Assembly (NCBI RefSeq): GCF_000377565.1
Contig: NZ_KB898355.1
Location: 248,001-312,000 of the forward strand
Length of the DNA: 64,000 bases
Reading direction: 5' to 3'
Origin: Rhizobium sp. 2MFCol3.1
Lineage (GTDB): Bacteria > Pseudomonadota > Alphaproteobacteria > Rhizobiales > Rhizobiaceae
Shown here: positions 25,724 through 33,612 of the stretch, in pieces
Position numbering within the stretch: position 1 is the first letter of the stretch
Layout of the letters: each line of letters opens with the position of its first letter
Program-made: the position numbers and the translations under genes
Notes under the pieces: model-generated
The model's database searches: none
The model's input: only the letters and a program-made list of their open reading frames with translations
What the model was told of the DNA's origin: nothing

Positions 25724-27436
25724 ATGACGACGATCTTTGATGCTCCCGAAGAATTTGCAGCAACCGCGCTTGCCGGCTTCTGCCGGATCTATCCGAACCA
25801 TGTGCGCCTGGTCACCAACGGCGTCGTGCGCGCCACCACCGTGCCGAAGGGCAAGGTCTCGGTCGTGGTCGGCGGCGGTTCGGGCCACTATCCGGCATTC
25901 GCCGGCTATGTCGGTCCCGGCCTGGCCGACGCCGCCGTTGCCGGTGACGTCTTCGCCTCGCCGTCGACGGCGGCGGTCGCGCGGGTCTGCCGCCACGCCC
26001 ACCACGGCGGGGGCATCATTCTCGGTTTCGGCAATTATGCGGGCGACGTCCTGAACTTCGGCGTTGCTGCCGAGCGCCTGCGCGCCGAGGGCATCGACGT
26101 GCGCATCATCGCGGTCACCGACGACGTCGCGAGCGCGCCGGCTGCTTCTCACGCCATACGTCGCGGCATTGCCGGTGACCTGGTGGTCTTCAAGATCGCC
26201 GGTGCCGCCGCTGAAGCAGGTTTGTCGCTGGATGAAGTGGAACGCGTCGCGCGGCTTGCCAACGACCGAACGGTCTCCTTCGGCGTCGCCTTTGCCGGCT
26301 GCACGCTGCCGGGCGCCAAGGAGCCGCTTTTTACCGTGCCGAAGGGTCGCATGGCGCTTGGCCTCGGCATCCATGGCGAGCCCGGGATCAGCGAACAGGA
26401 CATCGCCAGCGCTACGGATCTCGCCGCGCTTCTGGCCGACAAGCTGCTCGCCGAAAAGCCGGCCGACTGCACCCGCGTCGCCGCCGTGCTGAACGGCCTC
26501 GGCTCGACCAAATATGAAGAGCTCTTCGTCCTGTGGACTGCGGTCGAAAAGAAGTTGACGACCGCTGGCCTCGAACTCGTTCAGCCGGAAGCCGGCGAAT
26601 ACGTCACCAGTCTCGACATGCAGGGTTGCTCTCTGACTTTGACCTGGCTGACCGACGAATTGGAGCGTTACTGGACAGCACCCTGCGACGCGCCGGCCTT
26701 CCGCAAGGGCCGCACCGTTGCCGCCGATCTCCGCACCGACGCGATCACGGATGAGGAAACAGCGCCCAACATTCCGGCTGCCACCGAAATCTCCCGTCGC
26801 ACCGCTACCTGCATCCGCGACCTCTTCTCCGAGATCGCCGCGCTTCTGAAGGACCAGGAGGCTGAACTCGGCCGCATCGACGCGGTCGCCGGCGACGGCG
26901 ATCACGGGCAGGGAATGCGGCGTGGCGCCGAAGCTGCGGCTAAGGCGATGGCGGCGGCCGTGGACGCCGGTGCCGGCGCGCAGACCACGCTGGCGCTCGG
27001 TGGCGATGCCTGGGCCGACCGCGCAGGCGGCACCTCCGGCGCTATCTGGGGCTTGCTTCTGCGCTCCTGGAGCAACGCCTTCAACGACAGCGAAGCGCCC
27101 GACGACAAGGCCATCACCGAAGGCGCGCAACTGGCGCTTGACGGCGTCACCCGCCTCGGCCGCGCCCGCGTCGGCGACAAGACGCTGGTCGATGCGCTGG
27201 TACCCTTCGTCGAAACGCTGAAGACGGAAGCAGCGAAGGGCAAGCCGCTCGCCGAAGCCTGGACATCAGCCGCCAACGCCGCGGACACCGCCGCAAATGC
27301 GACGTCGTCGCTTACGCCCCGCCTCGGCCGCGCCCGCCCGCTCGCCGAAAAGAGCATCGGTCACCCCGACGCCGGCGCCGTCTCGCTGGCGATGGTGGCG
27401 CGGCTGGTGGCCGGATTTATCGGCAGAGGTCGGTGA
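25724..27436 (+). CDS. DhaK-DhaL fusion kinase (dihydroxyacetone/erythrulose kinase family)
   Basis: A 570-residue ATP-dependent keto-sugar kinase. The DhaK half (about 1-330) has GGGSGHYPAF at 50-59 and His217 in GIHGEPG, the residue that binds the keto substrate covalently. The DhaL half (about 355-570) has the Mg-ATP aspartates D386, D391 and D393 in the DAVAGDGDHG segment. The ATG at 25724 is chosen since the open upstream extension lies inside the isomerase gene. Relatives phosphorylate dihydroxyacetone, glyceraldehyde or D-/L-erythrulose. In this cluster, an erythrulose-like or branched tetrulose substrate seems likelier than glycerol breakdown; this is inference. Confidence 0.91.
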   Translation: MTTIFDAPEEFAATALAGFCRIYPNHVRLVTNGVVRATTVPKGKVSVVVGGGSGHYPAFAGYVGPGLADAAVAGDVFASPSTAAVARVCRHAHHGGGIILGFGNYAGDVLNFGVAAERLRAEGIDVRIIAVTDDVASAPAASHAIRRGIAGDLVVFKIAGAAAEAGLSLDEVERVARLANDRTVSFGVAFAGCTLPGAKEPLFTVPKGRMALGLGIHGEPGISEQDIASATDLAALLADKLLAEKPADCTRVAAVLNGLGSTKYEELFVLWTAVEKKLTTAGLELVQPEAGEYVTSLDMQGCSLTLTWLTDELERYWTAPCDAPAFRKGRTVAADLRTDAITDEETAPNIPAATEISRRTATCIRDLFSEIAALLKDQEAELGRIDAVAGDGDHGQGMRRGAEAAAKAMAAAVDAGAGAQTTLALGGDAWADRAGGTSGAIWGLLLRSWSNAFNDSEAPDDKAITEGAQLALDGVTRLGRARVGDKTLVDALVPFVETLKTEAAKGKPLAEAWTSAANAADTAANATSSLTPRLGRARPLAEKSIGHPDAGAVSLAMVARLVAGFIGRGR

Positions 27437-27501
27437 ACTGGGGCTGCGAACGCGGTGAATGCGCCGCGTTCCAACAGCGTTTCCAGACTGGTGCGAAGCC
27501 G

Positions 27502-27888
27502 TCACGCCCTCCGGCGCTGCGGAGGTTCAAGCTCGTAGGGTAGGACCAGGCAGTCTGCCGGGATACCCCACTCCTTGTGCAGCTTATGCACCATGTCGAT
27601 GGTGAGATATCGTCGCCGGTTCAGGATCTCCGATGCGCGTGAGGCGGAGCCGATCAAAGCGGCGAGGTCCGCCTGTTTTCGGCCGGTCATGTCCATATGC
27701 GTCTTGATGACGTCGATAGGGTGGGCGGCTTCTATCGGAAAATGCTCATCCTCGTAGCGATCCACCAGCGTGATCAGGATATCCAACTTGTCGCCGTCGG
27801 GCGTGCCGCTTTCGGCGCCCCACAGGGCTTCGATCGCGCGCAAGGCCTTCGCATGGTCGTCGGCAGTTCGGATCGGTTGAATGTCCAC
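27502..27888 (-). CDS. higA: HigA-type antitoxin
   Basis: A 128-residue antitoxin with an N-terminal HigA-specific segment (MDIQPIRTADDHAKALRAIEAL starts the protein) and a C-terminal helix-turn-helix at about residues 68-105 (KQADLAALIGSASRASEILNRR). It follows the toxin gene by 10 bases, the toxin-first order usual for hig loci. It should neutralise the toxin and repress the operon through the palindromes upstream at 28211-28274. It lies at the convergence point of the two catabolic arms, in neither of them. Confidence 0.9.
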   Translation of the reverse strand: MDIQPIRTADDHAKALRAIEALWGAESGTPDGDKLDILITLVDRYEDEHFPIEAAHPIDVIKTHMDMTGRKQADLAALIGSASRASEILNRRRYLTIDMVHKLHKEWGIPADCLVLPYELEPPQRRRA

Positions 27889-27898
27889 GCTACGCTCC

Positions 27899-28201
27899 TC
27901 AATATTGGCACACGGTCAGGGCGTCACAGGCATCATATTCGGCGTGCGTGCCGATAAACTTGATGAAAGCAACCTGACGGTTGAAGTCGAAGGCGACGAT
28001 AAGACGATAGTTTCCGCCCTGGATTTCGAACCTGATCCGCTCCGCGTTGAGCCCCTTGGATTTCGAGAACACCGACGTGACATCCTGGATCGATCGCCAT
28101 GAGGCGGATTTTGCCAAGCGCTCCCAATGCTCCAGCGAAGGCCTCGCCTGAGGGTGTTCGATTGCGAAATCGACAAGGACCTTTCGAGAGATAATTCGCA
28201 T
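27899..28201 (-). CDS. higB: HigB-type mRNA interferase toxin
   Basis: A 100-residue toxin of the RelE/HigB fold, a ribosome-dependent endoribonuclease. Family marks are the start MRIISRKVLVDFAIEHP, the segment SWRSIQDV and the core RIRFEIQGGNYRLIVAFDF followed by FIKFIGTHAEYD; the last block holds the usual basic and His residues. Two related palindromes lie just upstream. Intact and paired with higA. Confidence 0.91.
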   Translation of the reverse strand: MRIISRKVLVDFAIEHPQARPSLEHWERLAKSASWRSIQDVTSVFSKSKGLNAERIRFEIQGGNYRLIVAFDFNRQVAFIKFIGTHAEYDACDALTVCQY

Positions 28202-28210
28202 CCAGCCTCA

Positions 28211-28274
28211 TTTCCCATATTGGGAAAATAGACGCTTGATGGGGCAAGGTCAACAAAATTCCCATTGCGGGAAA
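28211..28274. promoter_or_regulatory. Two palindromic HigA operators
   Basis: TTTCCCATATTGGGAAA (28211-28227) and TTCCCATTGCGGGAAA (28259-28274) share TTCCC...GGGAA arms and lie 10 and 58 bases upstream of the toxin gene, about 47 bases centre to centre. They are best read as binding sites for the HigA antitoxin; the second also touches the 3' end of the TSUP gene region. Confidence 0.65.
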
Positions 28275-28286
28275 TCGACAAATTTC

Positions 28287-29015
28287 CTACCCAAACAATC
28301 CCACACCCGTCAGCCACAGGCCCGACACCAGCGTGATGACATCCATCATGATCCGGAAGGTCTTCTCCGACATGCTGATGACGTAGCGCTTGGCAAAGAA
28401 GGTTCCGGCCATCAGCGACGAGCCGATGATCAGGCCGCTGATCAGAAGATCGCCGGTCAATACGCCGGTTTCGCGGAAGGTCAGGACCTTGGCGGCCTGC
28501 ACGAAGATCGATGATGCCGCTTCGGTGGAGAGGAAGGCGCCGCGGGTCAGGCCGAAGGCGAGGAAGGCCGGGATGCTGAGCGGGCCGGTCGACAGGAACA
28601 GGCCGGTCAGGAAGCCGACGATCGCGCCGGCGACCGCAAGGCCCACAAGCCCGATTGTCAGCTCCTGCTTCTTGAGAAAACGCCGCAGCGGCACCAGCGC
28701 CATGATGAAGAGGCCGAGCAACGTGCCGCTGATCTCGGCCGGCAGGTTGACGAGGCTGATGGCGCCGAGCGAAGCCGCCGGAATGCCGGGTGTCGCGTAG
28801 GCGAGCACGGCCTTCCAGTCGACCTCCCGGTGCCAGGCCATGACGCGCGCCGTATTAGCCATAAGGCCGGCGATCGCCATGACCGGGATGGCGCGGCTCG
28901 GATCGAACATCGGTACCAGGACCGGCAGAAGAATGAGGCTGGCGCCCGTTCCGATGATGCCGCTAAGGCCACCGGCGACGAAGCCGATGGCGCAGACGAT
29001 GAGATAGGAGATCAC
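28287..29015 (-). CDS. TSUP family (TauE/SafE) membrane permease
   Basis: A 242-residue inner-membrane protein with seven or eight hydrophobic helices and the TSUP family start GFVAGGLSGIIGTGASLILLPVL (the early Gly-rich G-x-G segment is typical). It starts with GTG at 29015, with AGGAAAG upstream and nine bases after the preceding stop. Family members export or import sulfonates, sulfite or small organic anions. As the last gene of the pdxA2-tct arm it might export a by-product; the substrate is unknown. Confidence 0.86.
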   Translation of the reverse strand: MISYLIVCAIGFVAGGLSGIIGTGASLILLPVLVPMFDPSRAIPVMAIAGLMANTARVMAWHREVDWKAVLAYATPGIPAASLGAISLVNLPAEISGTLLGLFIMALVPLRRFLKKQELTIGLVGLAVAGAIVGFLTGLFLSTGPLSIPAFLAFGLTRGAFLSTEAASSIFVQAAKVLTFRETGVLTGDLLISGLIIGSSLMAGTFFAKRYVISMSEKTFRIMMDVITLVSGLWLTGVGLFG

Positions 29016-29024
29016 GAGACTTTC

Positions 29025-30407
29025 CTAGAAGAAGGCCTTGTCCTGTAGTCGTCGCAGGGTGAGCAGCTCAGAGGCCTCGTCGAACTCTACGTCGCCGCAC
29101 AGGATCGGCTGACCCGCCTTGACCGCGTTTTTGAGTTTGCGGTTGGCAGCCAGATAAAACGGCACCGGCGTGTCGTCGCCAAGCTTTCCTGCCGGCACCA
29201 TGCGGGCCGAGACATTGACGATCGAGTGATGGTGACCGCTGGCGGTCAGTACCGTGCCGGCGGCGATATCGGCATCGGCATGGGCGACGAGATCGATGAC
29301 AGGCTTCGGTTCCAGAGCGCCGCTCGAAACGCCCTTCAGGCCCACTTCGAGAATGCTGGTCGCCGCTTCGACGCCGAGCAGATGGCGGGGGATGTAAAGC
29401 ATGGCGACGTCGCCCTTGCGGCTGACGACATGACCCTTTTCCGCAAGCATCGCCCAGGTCTCGGCATCGTCGCAGCGGATGGTGACGAAGACGCCGCCGG
29501 CAAAGCTCACTTCGCCTGGAAGCCTGAGGCAATGAAAGACGTCGAGGCTACGCGGCGTATCGAGCAGCCCGCCGCTGGCGGCAGGCGAGAAGAAGTCGGC
29601 GACTTCGCTGATGCGGGCGATCGGCGCATGCAGTTCCGCGCGGTCGACGGTGAAGCCGTTGGCATTGGCGACCAGCGTCATTTCGCAGAGGTCAGGCACG
29701 GCCCGCTGCGGGAAGCTCTCAGCGATCGCGCCGCGCTTGGCGGCGATTTCGGCGAGGTCGGATGTCGCGGTCTCTATCAACACGCCGAAACCCGAGGCGG
29801 CGGCGGTGTGGCCGTTCGATGTCAGGGTCTCTTTTTCGGAATCGAACACGAAGTCGTATTCGCTAGCCTTGCCGGCCGCGACGATGTCGAGCCCCAGCAC
29901 TTCGGCCCAGGTAATCAGCCCCATCAGCAGGCTCGGCTGGTCACCGTCGACAGGCGTGACGATCACGTTGTTTTCGCGTGCGCGCCGCGACAGGCCGGGG
30001 CCGACCACGCTGTCGACCTCCTTCGACACGAGCGCCACATGCTTGCCCGCGTCAATCGCCAGGCGGCAATGTCGGGCGCCGGCTTCTGGGTGACCGGTCG
30101 CTTCGACTACGACGGAAACCGGAAGGTCAAGCACGACGGCGATATCGCCGGCGGCAATGAAGGTGCCGTTGTCCCACGCGGCCTTCGCCTCGTCGGCCGT
30201 GGTGCAGATGGCGATCCGGGTAGGGTCGATGCCGAGGCTGCCGAGGACCGCGGCCGCGGTCTCCGCCTTTAGGTCGACCGCGACGCGGGTGCTGATCAGC
30301 GGCGTCTTCAGGCTCTGGGCGAGAAAGCTGCGGCCGAAGCCGCCGGTGCCGACGATGCAGCATTCCACAGGCTCGGTCTGCGTGCCGAAGTAGCTATGGT
30401 AGTTCAT
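29025..30407 (-). CDS. SAF-domain NAD(P)-dependent oxidoreductase (homoserine-dehydrogenase-like; DXP-reductoisomerase-like DRL relative)
   Basis: A 460-residue cytoplasmic protein. The Rossmann start is CIVGTGGFGRSFLAQSL (about 16-32), a central catalytic region contains VEATGHPEAGARH and HVALVSKEVDSVVGPGLS, and a C-terminal SAF domain follows (AGTVLTASGHHHSI, VPFYLAANRKLKNAVKAGQPI). This architecture is that of COG4091 proteins, to which the DRL enzymes of Brucella (DXP reductoisomerase-like) belong. The ATG at 30407 has GAGGGGA before it; the open upstream extension overlaps the tctA gene and is discarded. In a sugar-acid catabolic operon, a role in reducing or isomerising a keto sugar or sugar phosphate is more likely than isoprenoid synthesis, but is unproven. 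Confidence 0.8.
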   Translation of the reverse strand: MNYHSYFGTQTEPVECCIVGTGGFGRSFLAQSLKTPLISTRVAVDLKAETAAAVLGSLGIDPTRIAICTTADEAKAAWDNGTFIAAGDIAVVLDLPVSVVVEATGHPEAGARHCRLAIDAGKHVALVSKEVDSVVGPGLSRRARENNVIVTPVDGDQPSLLMGLITWAEVLGLDIVAAGKASEYDFVFDSEKETLTSNGHTAAASGFGVLIETATSDLAEIAAKRGAIAESFPQRAVPDLCEMTLVANANGFTVDRAELHAPIARISEVADFFSPAASGGLLDTPRSLDVFHCLRLPGEVSFAGGVFVTIRCDDAETWAMLAEKGHVVSRKGDVAMLYIPRHLLGVEAATSILEVGLKGVSSGALEPKPVIDLVAHADADIAAGTVLTASGHHHSIVNVSARMVPAGKLGDDTPVPFYLAANRKLKNAVKAGQPILCGDVEFDEASELLTLRRLQDKAFF

Positions 30408-30462
30408 GAATTCCCCTCGAATGCCCTTGGGCTTATCGGCGGCGGAAGCGATGGACCCTGCC

Positions 30463-31977
30463 TCAGGCCGCCGAGTCCACCTTTCCGTGCTGCTTGAAAT
30501 AGGAGACCAGCTTGGACAACTGCGGCACGATGAGCAGGCCGAGCGCCACCACCATGATCCCGCCGACAAGATAGTTGGAGAAGAACACGCTGAGCGAGCC
30601 GTCGGAGACGATCATCGACTGGTGGAAGGATTCTTCCGCCTTGTCGCCGAGCACCATGGCGAGCACGAGCGGTGCCAGCGGAAACTCCAGCTTGTTGAAG
30701 ATAAAGCCGATGAGCCCGAAGATCAGCACCAGCCACAGATCGAAGGTCGAGTTCGCGACCGTATAGCCGCCGACGAAGCAGATGGCGATGATCATCGGTC
30801 CGATAATGGTGAAGGGAATACGCAGCAGGGCGGCGAACATCGGCACGGTGAGGAGCACGAGGATCACGCCAACGATGTTCGACACATACATGCTGGCGAT
30901 CAGGCCCCAGACGAAGTCCGGCTTGGTGGCAAACAGCATCGGTCCGGGTGTCAGGCCCCAGATCATCAGGCCGCCCATCATGACGGCTGCCGTTGCCGAA
31001 CTCGGGACGCCCAGCGCGAGCATCGGCAGCATGGCGCAGGTGCCGGCGGAGTGGTCGGCCGTCTCCGGTGCGATGATGCCTTCCGGACGGCCGGTGCCGA
31101 ACTTGGCGCCGGGCTTCGACCATTGCCGGGCAAGGCCATAGCTCATGAAGGATGCCGCCGTCGGACCGCCGGGCGTGATGCCCATCCAGATGCCGACCAG
31201 CGCCGAGCGGATCACCGTCGCATAGTAACGCGGCATTTCGCAGATTGTCCGAAAGACGTCGCGTGGGTCTATGCGGGATGAGACGCCACGAAAATGCAGG
31301 CCGTCCTGCACGGTCGCGAGCAGCTCCCCGATACCAAACAAGCCGATGACAACGACGAGGAAGCTGATGCCGCTGATGAGTTCGTCGAAGCCGAAGGTCA
31401 GGCGCAGCGATCCGGTGATGGTGTCCATGCCGACGGTCGACAGCAGAAGGCCGATGCCGAGCGATACGACCGTCTTCAGCGGCGAGGCGCTGCCCATGCC
31501 GATGAAGGCGCAGAAGGCGAGGAAGTAGACGGCGAAATATTCAGGCGCGCCGAACTTCAGCGCGAAATTGGCGGCCCAGGACGACAGAAGCGTGATGACG
31601 AGAACGCCCACCAACGCGCCGATGCCGGCCGACACGAAAGCGAAGGTCAGCGCCCTTGTCGATTGCCCTGTGCGGGCCAGCGGATAGCCGTCGAACGTCG
31701 TTGCCACGGAACTCGGTTCACCGGGGATGTTGAAGAGGATCGACGTCGTGGAGCCGCCGAAGAGCGCGCCCCAGTACATCGATGCCAGTAGGATGATGGC
31801 CGAAACAGGATCCATCGAGAATGTCAGCGGGATCAGCAGCGATACACCGTTCGGCGCGCCAAGGCCCGGCAGGACGCCGACGACGAGGCCGAGCAGGACG
31901 CCGACCACCATCAGCATGATATGAGTGGGGCTCAGCGCAATGCTGAAGCCATGCATGAGCAGTTCAAAATTGGCCAT
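30463..31977 (-). CDS. tctA: Tripartite tricarboxylate transporter large membrane subunit (TctA)
   Basis: A 504-residue inner-membrane protein with about eleven helices. Family signatures are LGLVVGVLPGLGAPNGVSLLIPLTF condensed near residues 27-50 (GVLPGLGAPNGV) and the second Gly-rich GIWMGITPGGPTAASFMSYG near 255-275. The ATG at 31977 (MANFELLMHGFSIAL) is chosen; the longer open frame upstream overlaps tctB. It works with the TctB small subunit and the TctC binding protein to take up a carboxylate, by sodium or proton symport in known cases. Confidence 0.94.
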   Translation of the reverse strand: MANFELLMHGFSIALSPTHIMLMVVGVLLGLVVGVLPGLGAPNGVSLLIPLTFSMDPVSAIILLASMYWGALFGGSTTSILFNIPGEPSSVATTFDGYPLARTGQSTRALTFAFVSAGIGALVGVLVITLLSSWAANFALKFGAPEYFAVYFLAFCAFIGMGSASPLKTVVSLGIGLLLSTVGMDTITGSLRLTFGFDELISGISFLVVVIGLFGIGELLATVQDGLHFRGVSSRIDPRDVFRTICEMPRYYATVIRSALVGIWMGITPGGPTAASFMSYGLARQWSKPGAKFGTGRPEGIIAPETADHSAGTCAMLPMLALGVPSSATAAVMMGGLMIWGLTPGPMLFATKPDFVWGLIASMYVSNIVGVILVLLTVPMFAALLRIPFTIIGPMIIAICFVGGYTVANSTFDLWLVLIFGLIGFIFNKLEFPLAPLVLAMVLGDKAEESFHQSMIVSDGSLSVFFSNYLVGGIMVVALGLLIVPQLSKLVSYFKQHGKVDSAA

Positions 31978-31996
31978 CGGAATGCGTCGCCTTCCC

Positions 31997-32485
31997 TTAG
32001 TAGATGCCGAGCATGTCTTCGATCGGCCCCTTGTGCAGCGGCACCTGGAAGGCGGTCTCGAAAACCAGATAGAGAGCGACCGAAAAAGCGATGCCGATGA
32101 GCAGCGCGACATACGGCTTGTACTTGCCCTGTCGCCAGGCGACGTAGAACAGGTAGAGTGCGGTTGCGACATAGAAGCCGAGGAAGATGGTCACCACGAC
32201 ATAGATCGCCATCGGCACGAAGAAGGAGAGGAGCCGCATCGTCTGCTCGGATTCGAGGAATGTTTCCCTTTGTTCCGAGCTTTTGGCCTTGAGCAATGCC
32301 TGGATGATGCAGCCGATGCTGGCCGCGATCACGATCAGGCCGACATAGAAGGGGAAGTAGCCGGGTTTCGGGCCTGAATCCCCCCAGCTTACGCCGAGTT
32401 CCAGGGCGCCCGTGGCGCCGAGCACGCCGACGATCGCCAGGCAGCCGGCGGTTATAATCTCCATATGGAGGCGCTTGATATGCAT
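31997..32485 (-). CDS. tctB: Tripartite tricarboxylate transporter small membrane subunit (TctB)
   Basis: A 162-residue protein with four membrane helices (about 10-28, 45-65, 85-105 and 125-150) and the family segment GPKPGYFPFYVGLIVI after the first helix. It starts with an ATG at 32485 preceded by GAAGGAAAG. It lies between tctC and tctA; a hairpin fills the tctC-tctB spacer. Poor sequence conservation is normal for TctB, and position settles the call. Confidence 0.9.
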   Translation of the reverse strand: MHIKRLHMEIITAGCLAIVGVLGATGALELGVSWGDSGPKPGYFPFYVGLIVIAASIGCIIQALLKAKSSEQRETFLESEQTMRLLSFFVPMAIYVVVTIFLGFYVATALYLFYVAWRQGKYKPYVALLIGIAFSVALYLVFETAFQVPLHKGPIEDMLGIY

Positions 32486-32505
32486 GATCGCTTTCCTTCG
32501 TCGAA

Positions 32506-32530
32506 GGGTCCGGCAGAGTTTGCCGGACCC
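32506..32530. terminator. Intercistronic hairpin after tctC
   Basis: Perfect ten-base arms GGGTCCGGCA (32506-32515) and TGCCGGACCC (32521-32530) around GAGTT, in the tctC-tctB spacer. There is no uridine run on the coding strand. It may keep binding-protein mRNA more abundant than the membrane subunits. Confidence 0.65.
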
Positions 32531-32557
32531 GTTGGCGCTTGACGCTTGCGGGCGCGA

Positions 32558-33547
32558 TTACTGAACCAGCCAGCCTTCTTCCTTGAAGACCTTCACGGCA
32601 TTCGTCTCGCTGCTGGAAATGAAGCTCTTCAGCTTGGCCGGGTCGAGATAGTCGCCGGTCTGCGAGGTCTTTTTGATGTACTCGGCCCATTCCGGGGTTT
32701 CGCTGACCTTTTTCATGACATCGGCGTAGTAGGCGACGGCATCGGCGGGCGTCCCGGCGGCGGCCCAGACCGTGCGCGGCATCTTGTAGCTTTCGATCGG
32801 AAGGCCTTGCGAGACGCAGGTCGGGATGTCGCCCCAGCCCTTGCCGTCGTGAACCGGCTCGCCCTTGGCCATCGGATTCGGCGAGAAGACGCAGAGCGGC
32901 TTGACGACGCCGGCCTGCCACTGGCCGAGGTTTTCGTTCGGGTTGTTGACGTTGGCAGCGACATGGCCGCCGGCCAGCTGTACGCCGACTTCACCACCGC
33001 CGTTGAACGGCAGATACTTGAACTTGGCGCCGGTTGCCTGCTTGATCAGCGCGACCAGAGTTTCGTCCGTATCCTTGGACTGGCTACCCGCGAAGGCAAT
33101 CGTGCCCGGTGCCGCCTTGCCGGCGTCGATCAGTTCCTTCGGCGTCTTGTACTCGGAATCCGATTTAACCCAGATCAGGAATTCGTCGAAGGCGAGCGCC
33201 GAGACCGGCTCCAAATCCTTCATCGAATAGGCCATCTTGGCGACATGCGGCAGCAGATAGGCGTTGTTAGTGCCAAAGTAGAGCTTGTTGGCGTCGCCTT
33301 CGTTCTTCTTCGCGTAAAGAAACGCCTCGGCGCCGCTGCCGCCACCCTTGTTGAGGATGACCATCGGCTTGCTCATCAGATTGTGCTTGGTGATGATCGA
33401 CTGGATGGTGCGGGCGAAGTTGTCGGTGCCGCCACCGGCGCCCGATGCCACCACGAATTCGACCGGACGCGTCGGCTCGAAGGCCAATGCCGGACCGGCA
33501 GCCACGACCGTGGCGGCAAGAACCATACCTAAAGATAGTTTTTTCAT
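32558..33547 (-). CDS. tctC: Tripartite tricarboxylate transporter substrate-binding protein (TctC/Bug family)
   Basis: A 329-residue periplasmic binding protein. The Sec signal is MKKLSLGMVLAATVVAAGPALA with cleavage before FEP. The Bug-family loop VVASGAGGGTDNFAR follows at about 33-47, and NKGGGSGAEAFLYAK and YLPFNGGGEVGVQLAGGHV are typical ligand-site segments that bind a carboxylate. AAAGGAGG lies six bases before the ATG, the strongest ribosome-binding site of the cluster. A sugar acid is the expected ligand from context. Confidence 0.94.
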   Translation of the reverse strand: MKKLSLGMVLAATVVAAGPALAFEPTRPVEFVVASGAGGGTDNFARTIQSIITKHNLMSKPMVILNKGGGSGAEAFLYAKKNEGDANKLYFGTNNAYLLPHVAKMAYSMKDLEPVSALAFDEFLIWVKSDSEYKTPKELIDAGKAAPGTIAFAGSQSKDTDETLVALIKQATGAKFKYLPFNGGGEVGVQLAGGHVAANVNNPNENLGQWQAGVVKPLCVFSPNPMAKGEPVHDGKGWGDIPTCVSQGLPIESYKMPRTVWAAAGTPADAVAYYADVMKKVSETPEWAEYIKKTSQTGDYLDPAKLKSFISSSETNAVKVFKEEGWLVQ

Positions 33548-33612
33548 CCTGTTCCTCCTTTGAGATGAAAGCCGGCGCGGCCTCCGCACGCCGGTATGCA
33601 CGTGAAAACTTG

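Noticed and set aside
30408..30569. N-terminal extension of the SAF-domain oxidoreductase
   Set aside because: The 54 extra residues overlap the tctA gene, are Ser/Arg-rich without homology, and the internal ATG has a good ribosome-binding site.
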